Below, piece after piece: positions 1 through 8,940 of a stretch of 64,000 bases of DNA. The notes under the pieces are model-generated. The model ran no database searches, was not told where the DNA came from, and saw only the letters and a program-made list of their open reading frames with translations. Source of the DNA: Spongisporangium articulatum (GTDB lineage: Bacteria > Actinomycetota > Actinomycetes > Actinomycetales > Kineosporiaceae); NCBI RefSeq assembly GCF_044465595.1, contig NZ_JBITLV010000002.1:62001-126000 (forward strand). The letters are read 5' to 3'. Positions within the stretch are counted from its first letter, which is position 1. Every line of letters starts with the position of its first letter. The translations under genes and the position numbers were made by a program.

Positions 1-50
1 CGCCGGCTGACGCCTGCGTGAAGCTCCGCTGAGCGAACGCTTACCCAGGC

Positions 51-1103
51 GTGTCCGCGCTGGGTAAGGTCGCAGCCGTGAAGCTGTCCCTGCCCGAGTG
101 GCTCGTCGCGACCTTCCTCCGGCTGTGCCTGAAGCCGGTGCTCGGCCCGCCCTTCCCGATCGCCTTCCAGCGGTTCTGGATGGAGTTCTGCGCGCTGCTG
201 AACCCGCCGCCGCTGGGCAACACCGTGCGTCGGGTGACGCTCGGCGGCGTGCCCGACGTGCTGGTCACCCCGGCCGGTGTCGAACCGGACGGCGAGGTCT
301 CGGGCCCGCCCCCCGGCTCGACGAAGGGGCCCACCGGGCCGCGTCCCGTCGTCCTGTACCTGCACGGCGGCGCCTTCATCACCGGCTCGTACCGCAGCCA
401 TGCGGGGCTGGTCGGCTACCTCGCGCGCGGCCTGCGCGCGCCGGTGCACGCGATCGAGTACCGGCTCGGGCCCGAGCACACGTGGCCGGCCGGGCACGAC
501 GACGCCCTGGCCGCCTACCGGGCGCTGCTGGCCCGCGTTCCCGCCCACCGGCTGGTCGTCGCGGGCGACTCCGCGGGCGGCGTCATGGTCGCGGATCTGC
601 TTCTGGCCCTGAGGGACTCGGGCGAACCGCAGCCGGCGGCCGCGGTCATGCTCTCGCCCGCCGTGGGCCTGGACGCCGAGCGCCGGCCGGGCGCCGGGGA
701 GCGCGACACCGTCGTGCGCCGGGGCTGGATCGCCCAGGTGACCGCCGCGATGCAGCGCCCCACCGACGACCCGCACGAGGTGCTGCTCGGCCGCGATCTG
801 ACCGGGCTGGCGCCGATCCACCTGCAGTACTCGACCGAGGAACTGTTCGCCGACGAGTGCGCCGAGTTCGCCGCCCAGCTGCGGGCCGCCGCGCAGTCGG
901 TGGGCTCGCCCGACCGCAACGAGGTGCGGGTCTTCGCGGGCCCGTTCCACGTGCTCGCGGTGCTGCCGGGCGTGCTGAAGCGTTCCCGGGCGGCGCTCGC
1001 GGAGGTCGTGCAGTTCGCCGCCGGCCGGGTGCATGCGGCCACGGCCGCGGCCGACGCCGCCCAGGAGTCGGCGCAGGCCGGGGGAACCGCGCAGGCCGGC
1101 TGA
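51..1103 (+). CDS. alpha/beta hydrolase, HSL-like esterase family
   Basis: This is probably an esterase or lipase of the hormone-sensitive-lipase group, which hydrolyses carboxyl esters. The oxyanion-hole motif HGGAF is at residues 105-109. The nucleophile elbow GDSAGG puts the catalytic Ser at about 174. An Asp near 274 (FADECAEF) and a His near 304 (AGPFHVLA) are the likely rest of the triad. The first 30 residues are hydrophobic but do not form a clean signal peptide. The GTG at 51 is taken as start. An in-frame GTG at 78, with GGTAAGG upstream, would remove 9 residues and is equally plausible. The C-terminal 25 residues are Ala-rich and probably disordered. The substrate cannot be read from the sequence. 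Confidence 0.85.
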   Translation: MSALGKVAAVKLSLPEWLVATFLRLCLKPVLGPPFPIAFQRFWMEFCALLNPPPLGNTVRRVTLGGVPDVLVTPAGVEPDGEVSGPPPGSTKGPTGPRPVVLYLHGGAFITGSYRSHAGLVGYLARGLRAPVHAIEYRLGPEHTWPAGHDDALAAYRALLARVPAHRLVVAGDSAGGVMVADLLLALRDSGEPQPAAAVMLSPAVGLDAERRPGAGERDTVVRRGWIAQVTAAMQRPTDDPHEVLLGRDLTGLAPIHLQYSTEELFADECAEFAAQLRAAAQSVGSPDRNEVRVFAGPFHVLAVLPGVLKRSRAALAEVVQFAAGRVHAATAAADAAQESAQAGGTAQAG

Positions 1104-1147
1104 TCGTCTGCTCGGGTGCGGCGCACGGTGCGCCCGGGGAGGAAAGC

Positions 1148-1849
1148 ATGCGCAGCGCACTGTTCGACGCCGCCACCGCCGAGGTCAGCACCACCCAGCG
1201 GTGGGTGAAGCAGAACGACCGGATGGTCAAGGTGACGCTGGGCGGCGACGTCCTGGCGGTCAAGGGTGCGATGGTCGCCTACCAGGGCCAGGTCACGTTC
1301 AACCACGAGGGCTCGGGGTCGGTCGGGAAGTTCATCCGGCGGGCGCTGACCAGCGAGGACACCCCGCTGATGCGGGTCGCCGGTCAGGGTGAGGTGTTCT
1401 TCGCGCGGCTCGCGCAGGACGTCTTCTTCGTGCAGCTCGAGGGCGACGGGATGAGCATCGGGGGGCAGAACCTGCTCGCCTTCGACGCCGAGCTGGGCTG
1501 GGACGTGCACCGCGTGCAGGGGGCCGGGATCGTCGGCGGCGGGCTGTTCAACACCCTGGTTCAGGGGCACGGCACCGTGGCCATCACCTCCGACGGGCCG
1601 CCCGTGCTGCTCGACTGCTCACAGCAGCCGACGTTCGTCGACATCCAGGCCGCGGTGGCCTGGTCGGCGAGCCTGCAGCCGCAGATCGTCTCGAGCATGA
1701 ACATGCGATCACTGCTGCGCGGCGGGTCGGGAGAATCGGTCCAGTACGCCTTCCACGGGCCGGGTTTCGTCGTCGTCCAGCCCAGCGAGGGGTTGCCGCC
1801 GGGCGCCGCGGCCGCGCCGGGCGGCGGGGGCGGCGGCCTGTTCGGCTGA
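1148..1849 (+). CDS. AIM24 family protein
   Basis: The 233-residue protein has the beta-rich pattern of the AIM24/TerD-adjacent family, for example VLAVKGAMVAYQGQV near residue 38 and the glycine-rich VQGAGIVGGGLFNTLVQG. Bacterial members have no settled biochemical role; the mitochondrial AIM24 supports inner-membrane organisation. There is no signal peptide or membrane segment, so it is probably cytoplasmic. It ends in a Gly-rich tail (PGGGGGGLFG). The ATG is preceded by a strong GGGGAGGAAAGC ribosome site. It lies 44 bases after the esterase in the same direction and could be co-transcribed, and it converges on the propeller gene downstream. Confidence 0.8.
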   Translation: MRSALFDAATAEVSTTQRWVKQNDRMVKVTLGGDVLAVKGAMVAYQGQVTFNHEGSGSVGKFIRRALTSEDTPLMRVAGQGEVFFARLAQDVFFVQLEGDGMSIGGQNLLAFDAELGWDVHRVQGAGIVGGGLFNTLVQGHGTVAITSDGPPVLLDCSQQPTFVDIQAAVAWSASLQPQIVSSMNMRSLLRGGSGESVQYAFHGPGFVVVQPSEGLPPGAAAAPGGGGGGLFG

Positions 1850-1862
1850 CCGTCGCGAACAG
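1838..1862. terminator. candidate bidirectional terminator
   Basis: A 7-bp inverted repeat, CTGTTCG/CGAACAG with an 11-base loop, spans the 17-base gap between the convergent AIM24 and propeller genes. It is short and has no T-tract, so the call is tentative. Confidence 0.3.
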
Positions 1863-1866
1863 GGAA

Positions 1867-3150
1867 TCAGGGCAGTGCGAAGCGGACCAGGCCCTGCTGC
1901 GGCTTGCCGCCGACGGACGGGAACTCGCCGCCGACCACGAGGTACTTCCCGTTGCCGGTGACCGTCCACGGCCCCTGGTTCTGGCCCGTGTAGCTGCCGG
2001 CGGCGAAGTCGGGCAGCCACTTCGGGAGCATCCGCGGGGCGGGCCGGCCGAAGAACGTGTTGTCCAGCGAGCTGAACCCGTTCGTGCCCGCGGTCGAGGC
2101 CGTGAACGCGACGCCGCGGTGGTAGTACCGCGGGGTGGTGGTCGGCTGGCTGAAACCGCCCGGGACGGAGGTGCAGTCGTGCGCGTGGCCGACCGTGTAG
2201 ACGACGCCGCCGCTGGAGTAGGCGCCGTAGGTGTCACCGCGGCAGCCCGACACCCACAGCAGCTTCCCGTCGAGGTCCATCCGGGCGACGGACTCGAAGT
2301 TGCCGCCGCTGTCGTACGTCCAGCCGGTGGCGTACACGCTCTTGCTCGTCGCCACCAGGCTGCCGATCGCGGCCTGCCGGCCCGAATTGCGGACCACCCG
2401 GTTGGTGGGCCAGGCGCGCGACGTCCCGCTCCCGTCGTCCCGCACCGCCCCCAGGCCCGGCTGGGTCGTGCCGTTCAGCGTCGCGAACTTGCCCCCGATC
2501 ACCACGGTGCCCTTCGACGGGATCAGCGCGAGCGCGTAGACCTGGGCGTCCGCGCGCGGTTTCCAGGCCCGGACGGCGCCGCTCGCCGTGGAGAACGCGG
2601 CCAGCCGCGCGCGGGCCTCGCCGCGCGCAGTGCTGAACAGCCCGCCGACGTAGACGGTGCTCTTCCCGACCGCGAGGGCGTTCACGCCGCCGTTCAGCGA
2701 CCCCTTGAACGACGTGACGACGCCTCCGGTCTTCGCGCTCAGGGCGACGATCCGGTTGTGCGTGGCGCCGTTCGCCTCGGTGAAGTCGCCGCCGACGTAG
2801 ATGCGCTTCCCGTCGGTGGACGCGGCGATGGCCCGGCCCTGCGCGTTCAGCCTCGGCTTCCACGCGGTGACGAGCTTGCCGGTGCTGATGCTGTAGGCGA
2901 GGAGGTTGGAGCGCGTCGTCTCGGAAGTCCCGGGGGCGGCGCCGGCCGGGCGGGCCCGGGTGAACGAGCCGGTGGCGTACACCGTGCCGCCGACCACCAC
3001 CTGCGACCAGACGACGCCGTTGACCTGCACCGTGGCCAGCGGTTTGACGCTCGCGGTCTCGGGCCGGGTCGCCGCGCGGGACGACGGGGGCGCGGCGAGC
3101 AGGCTCGCCGCCAGGAGAGTGGTGGTCGCCACCGCCCGGATGCCACGCAT
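1867..3150 (-). CDS. secreted delta-60 repeat beta-propeller protein
   Basis: The 427-residue protein has an N-terminal signal peptide: Met-Arg-Gly-Ile-Arg, a hydrophobic Ala/Leu run, then Ala-X-Ala near residue 25. The body is made of repeats of the delta-60 type, visible as VGGDFTEANG, VGGLFSTARG and IGGKFATLNG, each followed by a segment ending in TG or SG about 25 residues on. Such proteins fold as beta-propellers outside the membrane; their ligand is unknown. The ATG at 3150 is chosen because it opens the signal peptide and has GGAG 8 bases upstream. The longer frame from 3234 would bury the signal. A cysteine pair (SGCRGD and HDCTS) may form a disulfide. Confidence 0.8.
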   Translation of the reverse strand: MRGIRAVATTTLLAASLLAAPPSSRAATRPETASVKPLATVQVNGVVWSQVVVGGTVYATGSFTRARPAGAAPGTSETTRSNLLAYSISTGKLVTAWKPRLNAQGRAIAASTDGKRIYVGGDFTEANGATHNRIVALSAKTGGVVTSFKGSLNGGVNALAVGKSTVYVGGLFSTARGEARARLAAFSTASGAVRAWKPRADAQVYALALIPSKGTVVIGGKFATLNGTTQPGLGAVRDDGSGTSRAWPTNRVVRNSGRQAAIGSLVATSKSVYATGWTYDSGGNFESVARMDLDGKLLWVSGCRGDTYGAYSSGGVVYTVGHAHDCTSVPGGFSQPTTTPRYYHRGVAFTASTAGTNGFSSLDNTFFGRPAPRMLPKWLPDFAAGSYTGQNQGPWTVTGNGKYLVVGGEFPSVGGKPQQGLVRFALP

Positions 3151-3338
3151 GGAGATTGCTCCGATCCACGTCGATCGTCCCGTGCTCGAAAGCCTAGGGT
3201 CCCGCCACTCCACGGGCCGGCCATTCCGGGGCATCCCCAGGTTTCGTGCTTACACTCGGTCCGGCCGCAACCAGCCCGTAGTCAGCCCGCACGCAACACA
3301 AGTCCCTCCGTTCCCGAGGCGGCCGAGGTGTTTCCCCC

Positions 3339-4109
3339 GTGATCCGATTCGACGACGTCACCAAGGTCTACCCGGGCAGCAAGCGGCCCGCGCTGAGCAA
3401 GATCTCCCTGGAGATCGCCAAGGGTGAGTTCGTCTTCCTGGTGGGCGCCTCCGGGTCGGGGAAGTCGACCTTCCTGCGGCTCGTGCTCAAGGAGGAGAAG
3501 GCCACCCGCGGGGTGGTGCGCGTCGCGGGCAAGGACGTCGCCAAGCTCTCCAGCTGGAAGGTGCCGCACCTGCGCCGCACGATCGGCGTGGTGTTCCAGG
3601 ACTTCCGGCTGCTGCCCAACAAGACCGTGTTCGAGAACGTGGCCTTCGCGCTGCAGGTGATCGGCAAGCCGCGGCACACCATCTCGCACACGGTGCCCGA
3701 GGTGCTGGACCTGGTCGGGCTGTCCGGCAAGGAGAAGCGGTTCCCGCACGAGCTGTCCGGTGGTGAGCAGCAGCGGGTGGCCATCGCCCGCGCGTTCGTC
3801 AACCGGCCGGCCATCCTGCTCGCCGACGAGCCGACCGGGAACCTCGACCCGACGACGAGTCTCGGCATCATGCGGCTGCTCGACCGGATCAACAAGACCG
3901 GCACCACGGTGGTCATGGCCACGCACGACGACGACATCGTCGACCAGATGCGCAAGCGCGTGGTCGAACTCACCGACGGCAGGAAGATCCGCGACGAGGA
4001 CCGCGGCGGGTACGCGACCGGCGTCATCCCGCCGGTGCCCGGCCCCGGCACGGGTTCGCACCCGGTCCAGCCGACGGTGCCGACGGTGCCGCGCGGGCAG
4101 AGGGGCTGA
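3339..4109 (+). CDS. ftsE: cell division ATP-binding protein FtsE
   Basis: This is the ATPase of the FtsEX complex, which couples cytoplasmic ATP hydrolysis to activation of a peptidoglycan hydrolase at the septum. The Walker A motif GASGSGKST is at residues 36-44, the signature LSGGEQQR at about 140 and Walker B ILLADEPTGNLD at about 160, followed by the switch His in MATHDDD. The family is usually 220-230 residues; this copy has an extra Pro/Gly-rich tail of about 30 residues (PPVPGPGTG). The start is the GTG at 3339, which opens the conserved MIRFDDVTKVYPG. ftsX follows after 4 bases, so the two are surely co-transcribed. Confidence 0.97.
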   Translation: MIRFDDVTKVYPGSKRPALSKISLEIAKGEFVFLVGASGSGKSTFLRLVLKEEKATRGVVRVAGKDVAKLSSWKVPHLRRTIGVVFQDFRLLPNKTVFENVAFALQVIGKPRHTISHTVPEVLDLVGLSGKEKRFPHELSGGEQQRVAIARAFVNRPAILLADEPTGNLDPTTSLGIMRLLDRINKTGTTVVMATHDDDIVDQMRKRVVELTDGRKIRDEDRGGYATGVIPPVPGPGTGSHPVQPTVPTVPRGQRG

Positions 4110-4113
4110 AACC

Positions 4114-5028
4114 ATGCGTCTGCAGTTCATTCTCGACGAGATCTCGGTCGCGCTGCGGCGCAACCTGGCGATGGCCATCTCGGTCGTCCTGGTCACCCTC
4201 GTGTCGCTGTTCCTGCTCGGTATGGGCTTCCTGGCCCAGCGCCAGGTGCAGGTGATGAAGACCTACTGGTACGACCGGGTCCAGGTCTCGATCTTCCTGT
4301 GCGGCACCGACTCCACGGCCGCCAGCTGTGCCGGGGGAGCGGCGTCCGAGGCCCAGAAGGACGAGATCCGCACCGACCTGGCGTCCCCGCAGCTGGCCCC
4401 CTACGTCGAGCGGGTCTACTTCGAGGACAAGCAGGAGGCGTACAAGCACTTCAAGGAGCAGCTGGGCGACAGCGTGCTGTCCGACAACGTGACGGCCGAC
4501 CAGATGCCCGAGTCGTTCCGGGTGAAGCTGAAGAACCCGGAGCAGTACGAGATCGTCGCCCAGGTGTTCGCCGACCGGCCCGGTGTCGAGTCGGTGGAGG
4601 ACCAGAACCAGATCCTGGACCGGCTTTTCGCGCTCCTGAACCGGTTGAAGCTGTACTCGTGGTGCCTGGCCGCGGTGACCCTGCTGTGCTCGGTGCTGCT
4701 GGTCTCGACGACCATCCGCCTGACGGCCTACACCCGCCGGCGCGAGACCGGCATCATGCGTCTGGTCGGGGCGTCGAACTTCTTCATCCAGCTGCCGTTC
4801 ATCCTGGAGAGCATGATCGCGGCGGCGGTCGGGGCGTTGCTGGCCTCGGGGGCGCTCGTGGCGATCACGCACTTCGAGATCCAGGGCCGGTTGTCGCGCT
4901 CGTTGCGGTTCGTGAACTACGTGGGCACCGGCGATGCGGTGATGATCGTGCCCTGGCTGTTCCTCATCGGTTTGGGCATCGCCGGTGTGTCGTCCTTCCT
5001 CGCGCTGTCCCGATACCTGAAGGTGTAA
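4114..5028 (+). CDS. ftsX: cell division protein FtsX, permease-like subunit
   Basis: This is the membrane partner of FtsE. The 304-residue protein has one membrane segment at about residues 20-42 and a large extracytoplasmic domain up to about 185. The remaining segments, for example SWCLAAVTLLCSVLLVS, form the MacB/FtsX-type permease core. The external domain would contact the hydrolase encoded next. It holds two cysteines, in FLCGTDSTAASC, that may form a disulfide loop. The RLTAYTRRRETGIMRLVGA segment, which couples to the ATPase, is well conserved. The ATG at 4114 lies 4 bases after the ftsE stop. Confidence 0.96.
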   Translation: MRLQFILDEISVALRRNLAMAISVVLVTLVSLFLLGMGFLAQRQVQVMKTYWYDRVQVSIFLCGTDSTAASCAGGAASEAQKDEIRTDLASPQLAPYVERVYFEDKQEAYKHFKEQLGDSVLSDNVTADQMPESFRVKLKNPEQYEIVAQVFADRPGVESVEDQNQILDRLFALLNRLKLYSWCLAAVTLLCSVLLVSTTIRLTAYTRRRETGIMRLVGASNFFIQLPFILESMIAAAVGALLASGALVAITHFEIQGRLSRSLRFVNYVGTGDAVMIVPWLFLIGLGIAGVSSFLALSRYLKV

Positions 5029-5080
5029 CCCTGCGGTTCATCTTGAGGGTGCTGCGGTGTCAGCTCGAGGGTGGTGTGTC

Positions 5081-6334
5081 ATGTCCGGTGGTCGACGACT
5101 GGCGCGCGCCCGGGTCGCCGGAGTGTTGGTCGCCGGGCTGAGCCTCTCGCTCGTCGGCGGCCTGCTGGTCGCCCCCACGGCGCAGGCGGCCAGCACGTCC
5201 GACCTGAAGGCCAAGAAGAAGGCCCTCGACAAGAAGCTGGCCGGCATCCAGGAGGACCTGGAGGGCGCCAACAAGGACCTGGTCGCGGCCGCGCTCACGC
5301 TCGAGAAGGCCAAGTCGCAGCTCGCCGATGCCGAGGCGGAACTCAGCGCCGCGCAGGCCGCGCTGGCCACCGCCAAGAAGCGTGACGCGGAGATCGCGCA
5401 GCGCCTCGCCGTCGCCCAGGCCGCCGTGGCCAAGGCGCAACGCGACCTCGACGCCCGGGAGGCCGAGGAGTCCGACTCCCGGGCGGTGATCGGCACCATC
5501 GCCCGCGAGGCATACGTGAACTCGGGCATGAGCAGCCTGTCGATCGTGCTGAACGCGACCAGCCCGCAGCAGTTCGCCGACCAGATGAGTGCCGCCGGCA
5601 CCGCCCTGCGCTCGCAGAACAGCACCGTCGACCGGCTCGAGGTCCAGCAGGCCGAGACCCGCGCCAAGCGGGCCAAGCTCGACGCGGCGGCCGACGTCGT
5701 CCAGGAGCTGAAGGTCCAGTCCGAGGCCGTGGTGGCCGTGCGGGAGGCCGCCGAGACGAAGGCCTCCGCCGCGCAGGCCGCCGTCGCGAAGATCGTCGCC
5801 ACCCGGCAGTCGGCCGTGAACACGATCGCCCAGCGCAAGAAGGCCGAACAGAAGCGCCTCGCCGAGGTGACCAAGCAGCAGCACAAGATCACGAACCTGC
5901 TGCGGGCCAAGGCCGGCAAGGGCCCGGCCTACCTCGACGGCAACGGCAAGCTCTCCCACCCCGTGACCGCGCCCATCACGTCGGGCTACGGCCTGCGTTA
6001 CCACCCGATCCTGCACTACTACCGGTTGCACGCCGGGACGGACTTCGGGGCCCCGTGCGGCACGCCGGTGCACGCCCCGGCCGCCGGGAGGATCGTCCGG
6101 GCCGGGTGGGTCGGCGGGTTCGGCAACCAGATCCTGATCGACCACGGCCGGGTCAACGGCAAGTCGCTGGCCAGCTCGGTCAACCACCTGAGCCGGATCA
6201 CCAAGCACTCGGGGCACGTCAGCCGCGGTCAGCTGATCGGCTACTCCGGGACGACGGGCCTGTCCACCGGGTGCCACCTGCACTTCGAGGTCTACGTCAA
6301 CGGGTCGACCGTCAACCCGATGAAGTGGCTCTGA
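5081..6334 (+). CDS. secreted M23 peptidase with coiled coil, likely FtsEX effector
   Basis: This predicted peptidoglycan endopeptidase has a signal peptide (residues 1-36, ending AQAA). A long coiled coil rich in Lys/Glu/Ala runs over about residues 40-270, and a LytM/M23 domain follows from about 290 to the end. The zinc and catalytic residues are all present: His317 and Asp321 in HAGTDFG, and His399 and His401 in HLHFEV, so this looks like an active enzyme rather than an EnvC-type activator. Its place directly after ftsEX and the coiled-coil layout make it the likely hydrolase controlled by FtsX. The ATG at 5081 is preferred over the GTG at 5057 because a GAGGGTGG site precedes it. Confidence 0.92.
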   Translation: MSGGRRLARARVAGVLVAGLSLSLVGGLLVAPTAQAASTSDLKAKKKALDKKLAGIQEDLEGANKDLVAAALTLEKAKSQLADAEAELSAAQAALATAKKRDAEIAQRLAVAQAAVAKAQRDLDAREAEESDSRAVIGTIAREAYVNSGMSSLSIVLNATSPQQFADQMSAAGTALRSQNSTVDRLEVQQAETRAKRAKLDAAADVVQELKVQSEAVVAVREAAETKASAAQAAVAKIVATRQSAVNTIAQRKKAEQKRLAEVTKQQHKITNLLRAKAGKGPAYLDGNGKLSHPVTAPITSGYGLRYHPILHYYRLHAGTDFGAPCGTPVHAPAAGRIVRAGWVGGFGNQILIDHGRVNGKSLASSVNHLSRITKHSGHVSRGQLIGYSGTTGLSTGCHLHFEVYVNGSTVNPMKWL

Positions 6335-6346
6335 CCCGCCCTACCC

Positions 6347-6418
6347 CGGCGTGCCCACCCAAAGCACAGAGATTTACGTCTGACGGCTCGGATTTCTGTG
6401 CTTTGGCCCGGCACGCCG
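6347..6418. repeat. 72-nt imperfect palindromic repeat, family 1, copy a
   Basis: The outer arms CGGCGTGCC and GGCACGCCG enclose the inner arms CCAAAGCACAGAGAT and ATTTCTGTGCTTTGG. Two other copies of exactly 72 nt lie at 45103-45174 and 46236-46307. This copy sits between the M23 gene and smpB and could act as a terminator for the ftsEX operon. Confidence 0.85.
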
Positions 6419-6490
6419 ACCTAGGAAAAGGGGTGGCGCGCTCTCGCTAGACTGGTTCGTCTGTCCCGAACCAGGTGAAGGAGGTGCCGC

Positions 6491-6961
6491 ATGCCCCGCG
6501 AACAGGGCCGCAAGGTCGTCGCGACCAACCGCAAGGCGCGGCACGACTACCTGATCGAGGACACGTTCGAGGCCGGCATCGTGCTCACCGGGACCGAGGT
6601 GAAGTCGCTGCGGGCCGGGCGGGCCAGCCTGGTCGACGGGTTCGCCAGCATCACCGACGAGGAGATGTGGCTGGAGAACGTCCACATCCCCGAGTACAGC
6701 CAGGGCACCTGGACGAACCACGCCGTCCGGCGCAAGCGGAAGCTGCTGCTGCACCGGGCCGAGATCCTCAAGATCTCCAACGCGGTGCTCGGCCAGGGCC
6801 TGACCATCGTCCCGCTGCAGCTGTACTTCAAGGACGGCCGGGCCAAGGTCGAGATCGCCGTCGCCCGCGGCAAGAAGCAGTACGACAAGCGCCACGCCCT
6901 GCGCGAACGGCAGGACCGGCGCGAGGCGGAACGCGCGATGTCCCACCGCACCAACCGCTGA
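6491..6961 (+). CDS. smpB: SsrA-binding protein SmpB
   Basis: SmpB binds tmRNA and delivers it to stalled ribosomes for trans-translation. The 156-residue protein has the standard core (KARHDYLIEDTFEAGIVL, GTEVKSLRAGRASL, HIPEYSQGTW) and the basic C-terminal tail (GKKQYDKRHALRER) that mimics codon-anticodon contact in the decoding site. The ATG has an AAGGAGGTGCC site. A possible -10, TAGACT at 6448-6453, lies 43 bases upstream, after repeat copy a, so the gene may have its own promoter. Its partner RNA is encoded 2.2 kb downstream on the same strand. Confidence 0.97.
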   Translation: MPREQGRKVVATNRKARHDYLIEDTFEAGIVLTGTEVKSLRAGRASLVDGFASITDEEMWLENVHIPEYSQGTWTNHAVRRKRKLLLHRAEILKISNAVLGQGLTIVPLQLYFKDGRAKVEIAVARGKKQYDKRHALRERQDRREAERAMSHRTNR

Positions 6962-6981
6962 CCTCTGGAACTCGCCCCCTC

Positions 6982-6987
6982 TAGGCT
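6982..6987 (+). promoter_or_regulatory. -10 hexamer TAGGCT, leaderless start at 6995
   Basis: TAGGCT ends 7 bases before the GTG at 6995 and there is no ribosome site, as expected for a leaderless mRNA. Confidence 0.5.
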
Positions 6988-6994
6988 GGCCGCC

Positions 6995-8929
6995 GTGTCG
7001 GTCACTGTCTCCCACCCGCCCCACAGTCCCCGGCGACGTCGCCGCCTGGCCGGGCTGGTCGTCGTCCCGCTGCTCGTGCTGGCGCCCGCCCTGTGGGCGC
7101 CGTCGGCGTCCGCGTCGAGCACCGAACCCACGGACAGCAGCACCGGTGGGTACATCGGCCCGGGCGACGAGGCGATCTCGAAGTACACGATGACGTTCGC
7201 GGCGAAGGCCGACGGCAGCATGCACGTCGTCGAGACCATCGACTACAACTTCGGTTCGCTCGAACGGCACGGCATCGAGCGGACGTTCGCGATCGAGTTC
7301 GAGGGCCCGGAGGGCGCCGAGGGGCAGCCGACCGTCCGCAGCTACCCGGTCTCGAACCTGGAGGTCACCAGCCCCACCGGCGCTCCGGTCGACCAGGAGC
7401 AGACGGTCAGCGGCGCCGAGGACACCTACCGGATCGGAGACGCGGACAAGACCGTCACCGGTCACCAGACCTACGTGCTCACCTACGACGTCGGCGGCGT
7501 CGTCAACACGTTCTCCGACCACGACGAGATCTACTGGAACGCGATCGGTTCCGAGTGGCGCGTGCCGATCGCGGCGGCGAAGGTGACGCTCACGGCGCCG
7601 GCGGCCGCCAACCGGGTCGACTGCTACCAGGGCTACTCGGGCAGTCACGAGAAGTGCTCGGGGCGGATCTCCGGCGACAAGGCCGTCTTCACGCTGGGCG
7701 AGAGCCTCGCGCCGTCCCAGGGCATGAGCATCATCGCCGGCTACCCGGCCGGGACGTTCCCGAACGCGAAGCCGATCCTGCGGGACAAGCAGACGCTCAA
7801 GCGCGCCTTCACCCTCAACGGATTCACGGGCGCCGGTTCGCTGGCCCTGTTCGGGCTGGTCGGCGGGGGAGCGCTGGCCATGGCCTCGCGGCGCGGGCGG
7901 GACGAGAAGTACCTCGCGGTGACCCCCGGCCTGGAGCCGGGGCTCGGGCAGGACACCTCGACGAAGCGGGTCGGGCTGTTCGGCCGCGACCCGGTCGCGG
8001 TCCAGTTCACCCCGCCGGACGACGTCCGCCCGGGTCAGGTGGGCACGCTCATCGACGAGGAGGCGAACGTCATCGACGTCACCGCCACGATCGTCGACCT
8101 GGCCGTGCGCGGGTTCCTGAAGATCGAGGAGATCGAGAAGAAGGGCTGGTTCGGCAAGCCCGACTGGAACCTGGTCATGGTGTGGCCGGCCCCGGCGGAC
8201 GAGCTGCACACCTACGAGATGACCCTGCTGAAGGCCATCTTCGAGGGACGTAACGAGGTCAAGCTGTCGGAGCTGAAGCAGACCTTCCGCGCCGACCTGC
8301 AGAAGGTCCAGTCGCAGCTGTACGACGACGTGACCCTGCGCGGCTGGTTCCGCGGCAACCCGTCGTCCGTGCGCACCATGTGGGGCGTCTTCGGCGTGCT
8401 GGTGGTGCTGGCCGGCGGGGGGTTGACGTGGCTGTTGGCCACGACGACGAAGTTCGGGCTCCTCGGCCTCGCCGTCGCGCTCGGCGGGCTGGTGCTGCTG
8501 GCCATGGCCGGGCGGATGCCGGCCCGCACGGCCAAGGGGACGGCGGTCCTCGCCCAGGTGAAGGGGTTCCGGCAGTACCTGGAGACGGCCGAGGCGAACC
8601 AGATCCGGTTCGAGGAGGGGCAGGACATCTTCAGCCGGTACCTGCCCTACGCGATCGTCTTCGGCGTCGCCGACCGGTGGGCCGGGGTGTTCGACCAGCT
8701 GGCCCGCAGCGGCGCCCCGGTGGCCGAGCCGACCTGGTACTCCGGCGGGTCGTTCTCCCACGGGGCCTTCAACTACCTGGTGTTCTCGCAGGCCATGGAC
8801 GGGTTCTCGACCACCACGTCGGGTTCGATCGCCGCGGCCACGCCCTCGTCGTCCGGCGGGTCCGGGTTCAGCGGCGGGGGCGGGTTCTCCGGCGGCGGAG
8901 GCGGCGGGGGTGGTGGCGGCTCCTGGTGA
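6995..8929 (+). CDS. DUF2207 domain membrane protein
   Basis: The 644-residue protein has a signal peptide (about residues 1-38, ending SASA) and an extracytoplasmic DUF2207 domain (about 50-255; MTFAAKADGSMHVVETIDYNFG). A membrane segment lies near 275-295 and a cytoplasmic stretch follows (RGFLKIEEIEKKGW). Two further membrane segments lie near 470-510, and the protein ends in a Gly/Ser tail (GGSGFSGGGGFSGG). Family members usually end this way; their function is unknown. There is no sign of membership in the smpB operon beyond orientation; the start looks leaderless. It sits between the two trans-translation genes. Confidence 0.85.
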   Translation: MSVTVSHPPHSPRRRRRLAGLVVVPLLVLAPALWAPSASASSTEPTDSSTGGYIGPGDEAISKYTMTFAAKADGSMHVVETIDYNFGSLERHGIERTFAIEFEGPEGAEGQPTVRSYPVSNLEVTSPTGAPVDQEQTVSGAEDTYRIGDADKTVTGHQTYVLTYDVGGVVNTFSDHDEIYWNAIGSEWRVPIAAAKVTLTAPAAANRVDCYQGYSGSHEKCSGRISGDKAVFTLGESLAPSQGMSIIAGYPAGTFPNAKPILRDKQTLKRAFTLNGFTGAGSLALFGLVGGGALAMASRRGRDEKYLAVTPGLEPGLGQDTSTKRVGLFGRDPVAVQFTPPDDVRPGQVGTLIDEEANVIDVTATIVDLAVRGFLKIEEIEKKGWFGKPDWNLVMVWPAPADELHTYEMTLLKAIFEGRNEVKLSELKQTFRADLQKVQSQLYDDVTLRGWFRGNPSSVRTMWGVFGVLVVLAGGGLTWLLATTTKFGLLGLAVALGGLVLLAMAGRMPARTAKGTAVLAQVKGFRQYLETAEANQIRFEEGQDIFSRYLPYAIVFGVADRWAGVFDQLARSGAPVAEPTWYSGGSFSHGAFNYLVFSQAMDGFSTTTSGSIAAATPSSSGGSGFSGGGGFSGGGGGGGGGGSW

Positions 8930-8940
8930 GGCCCCTGACC

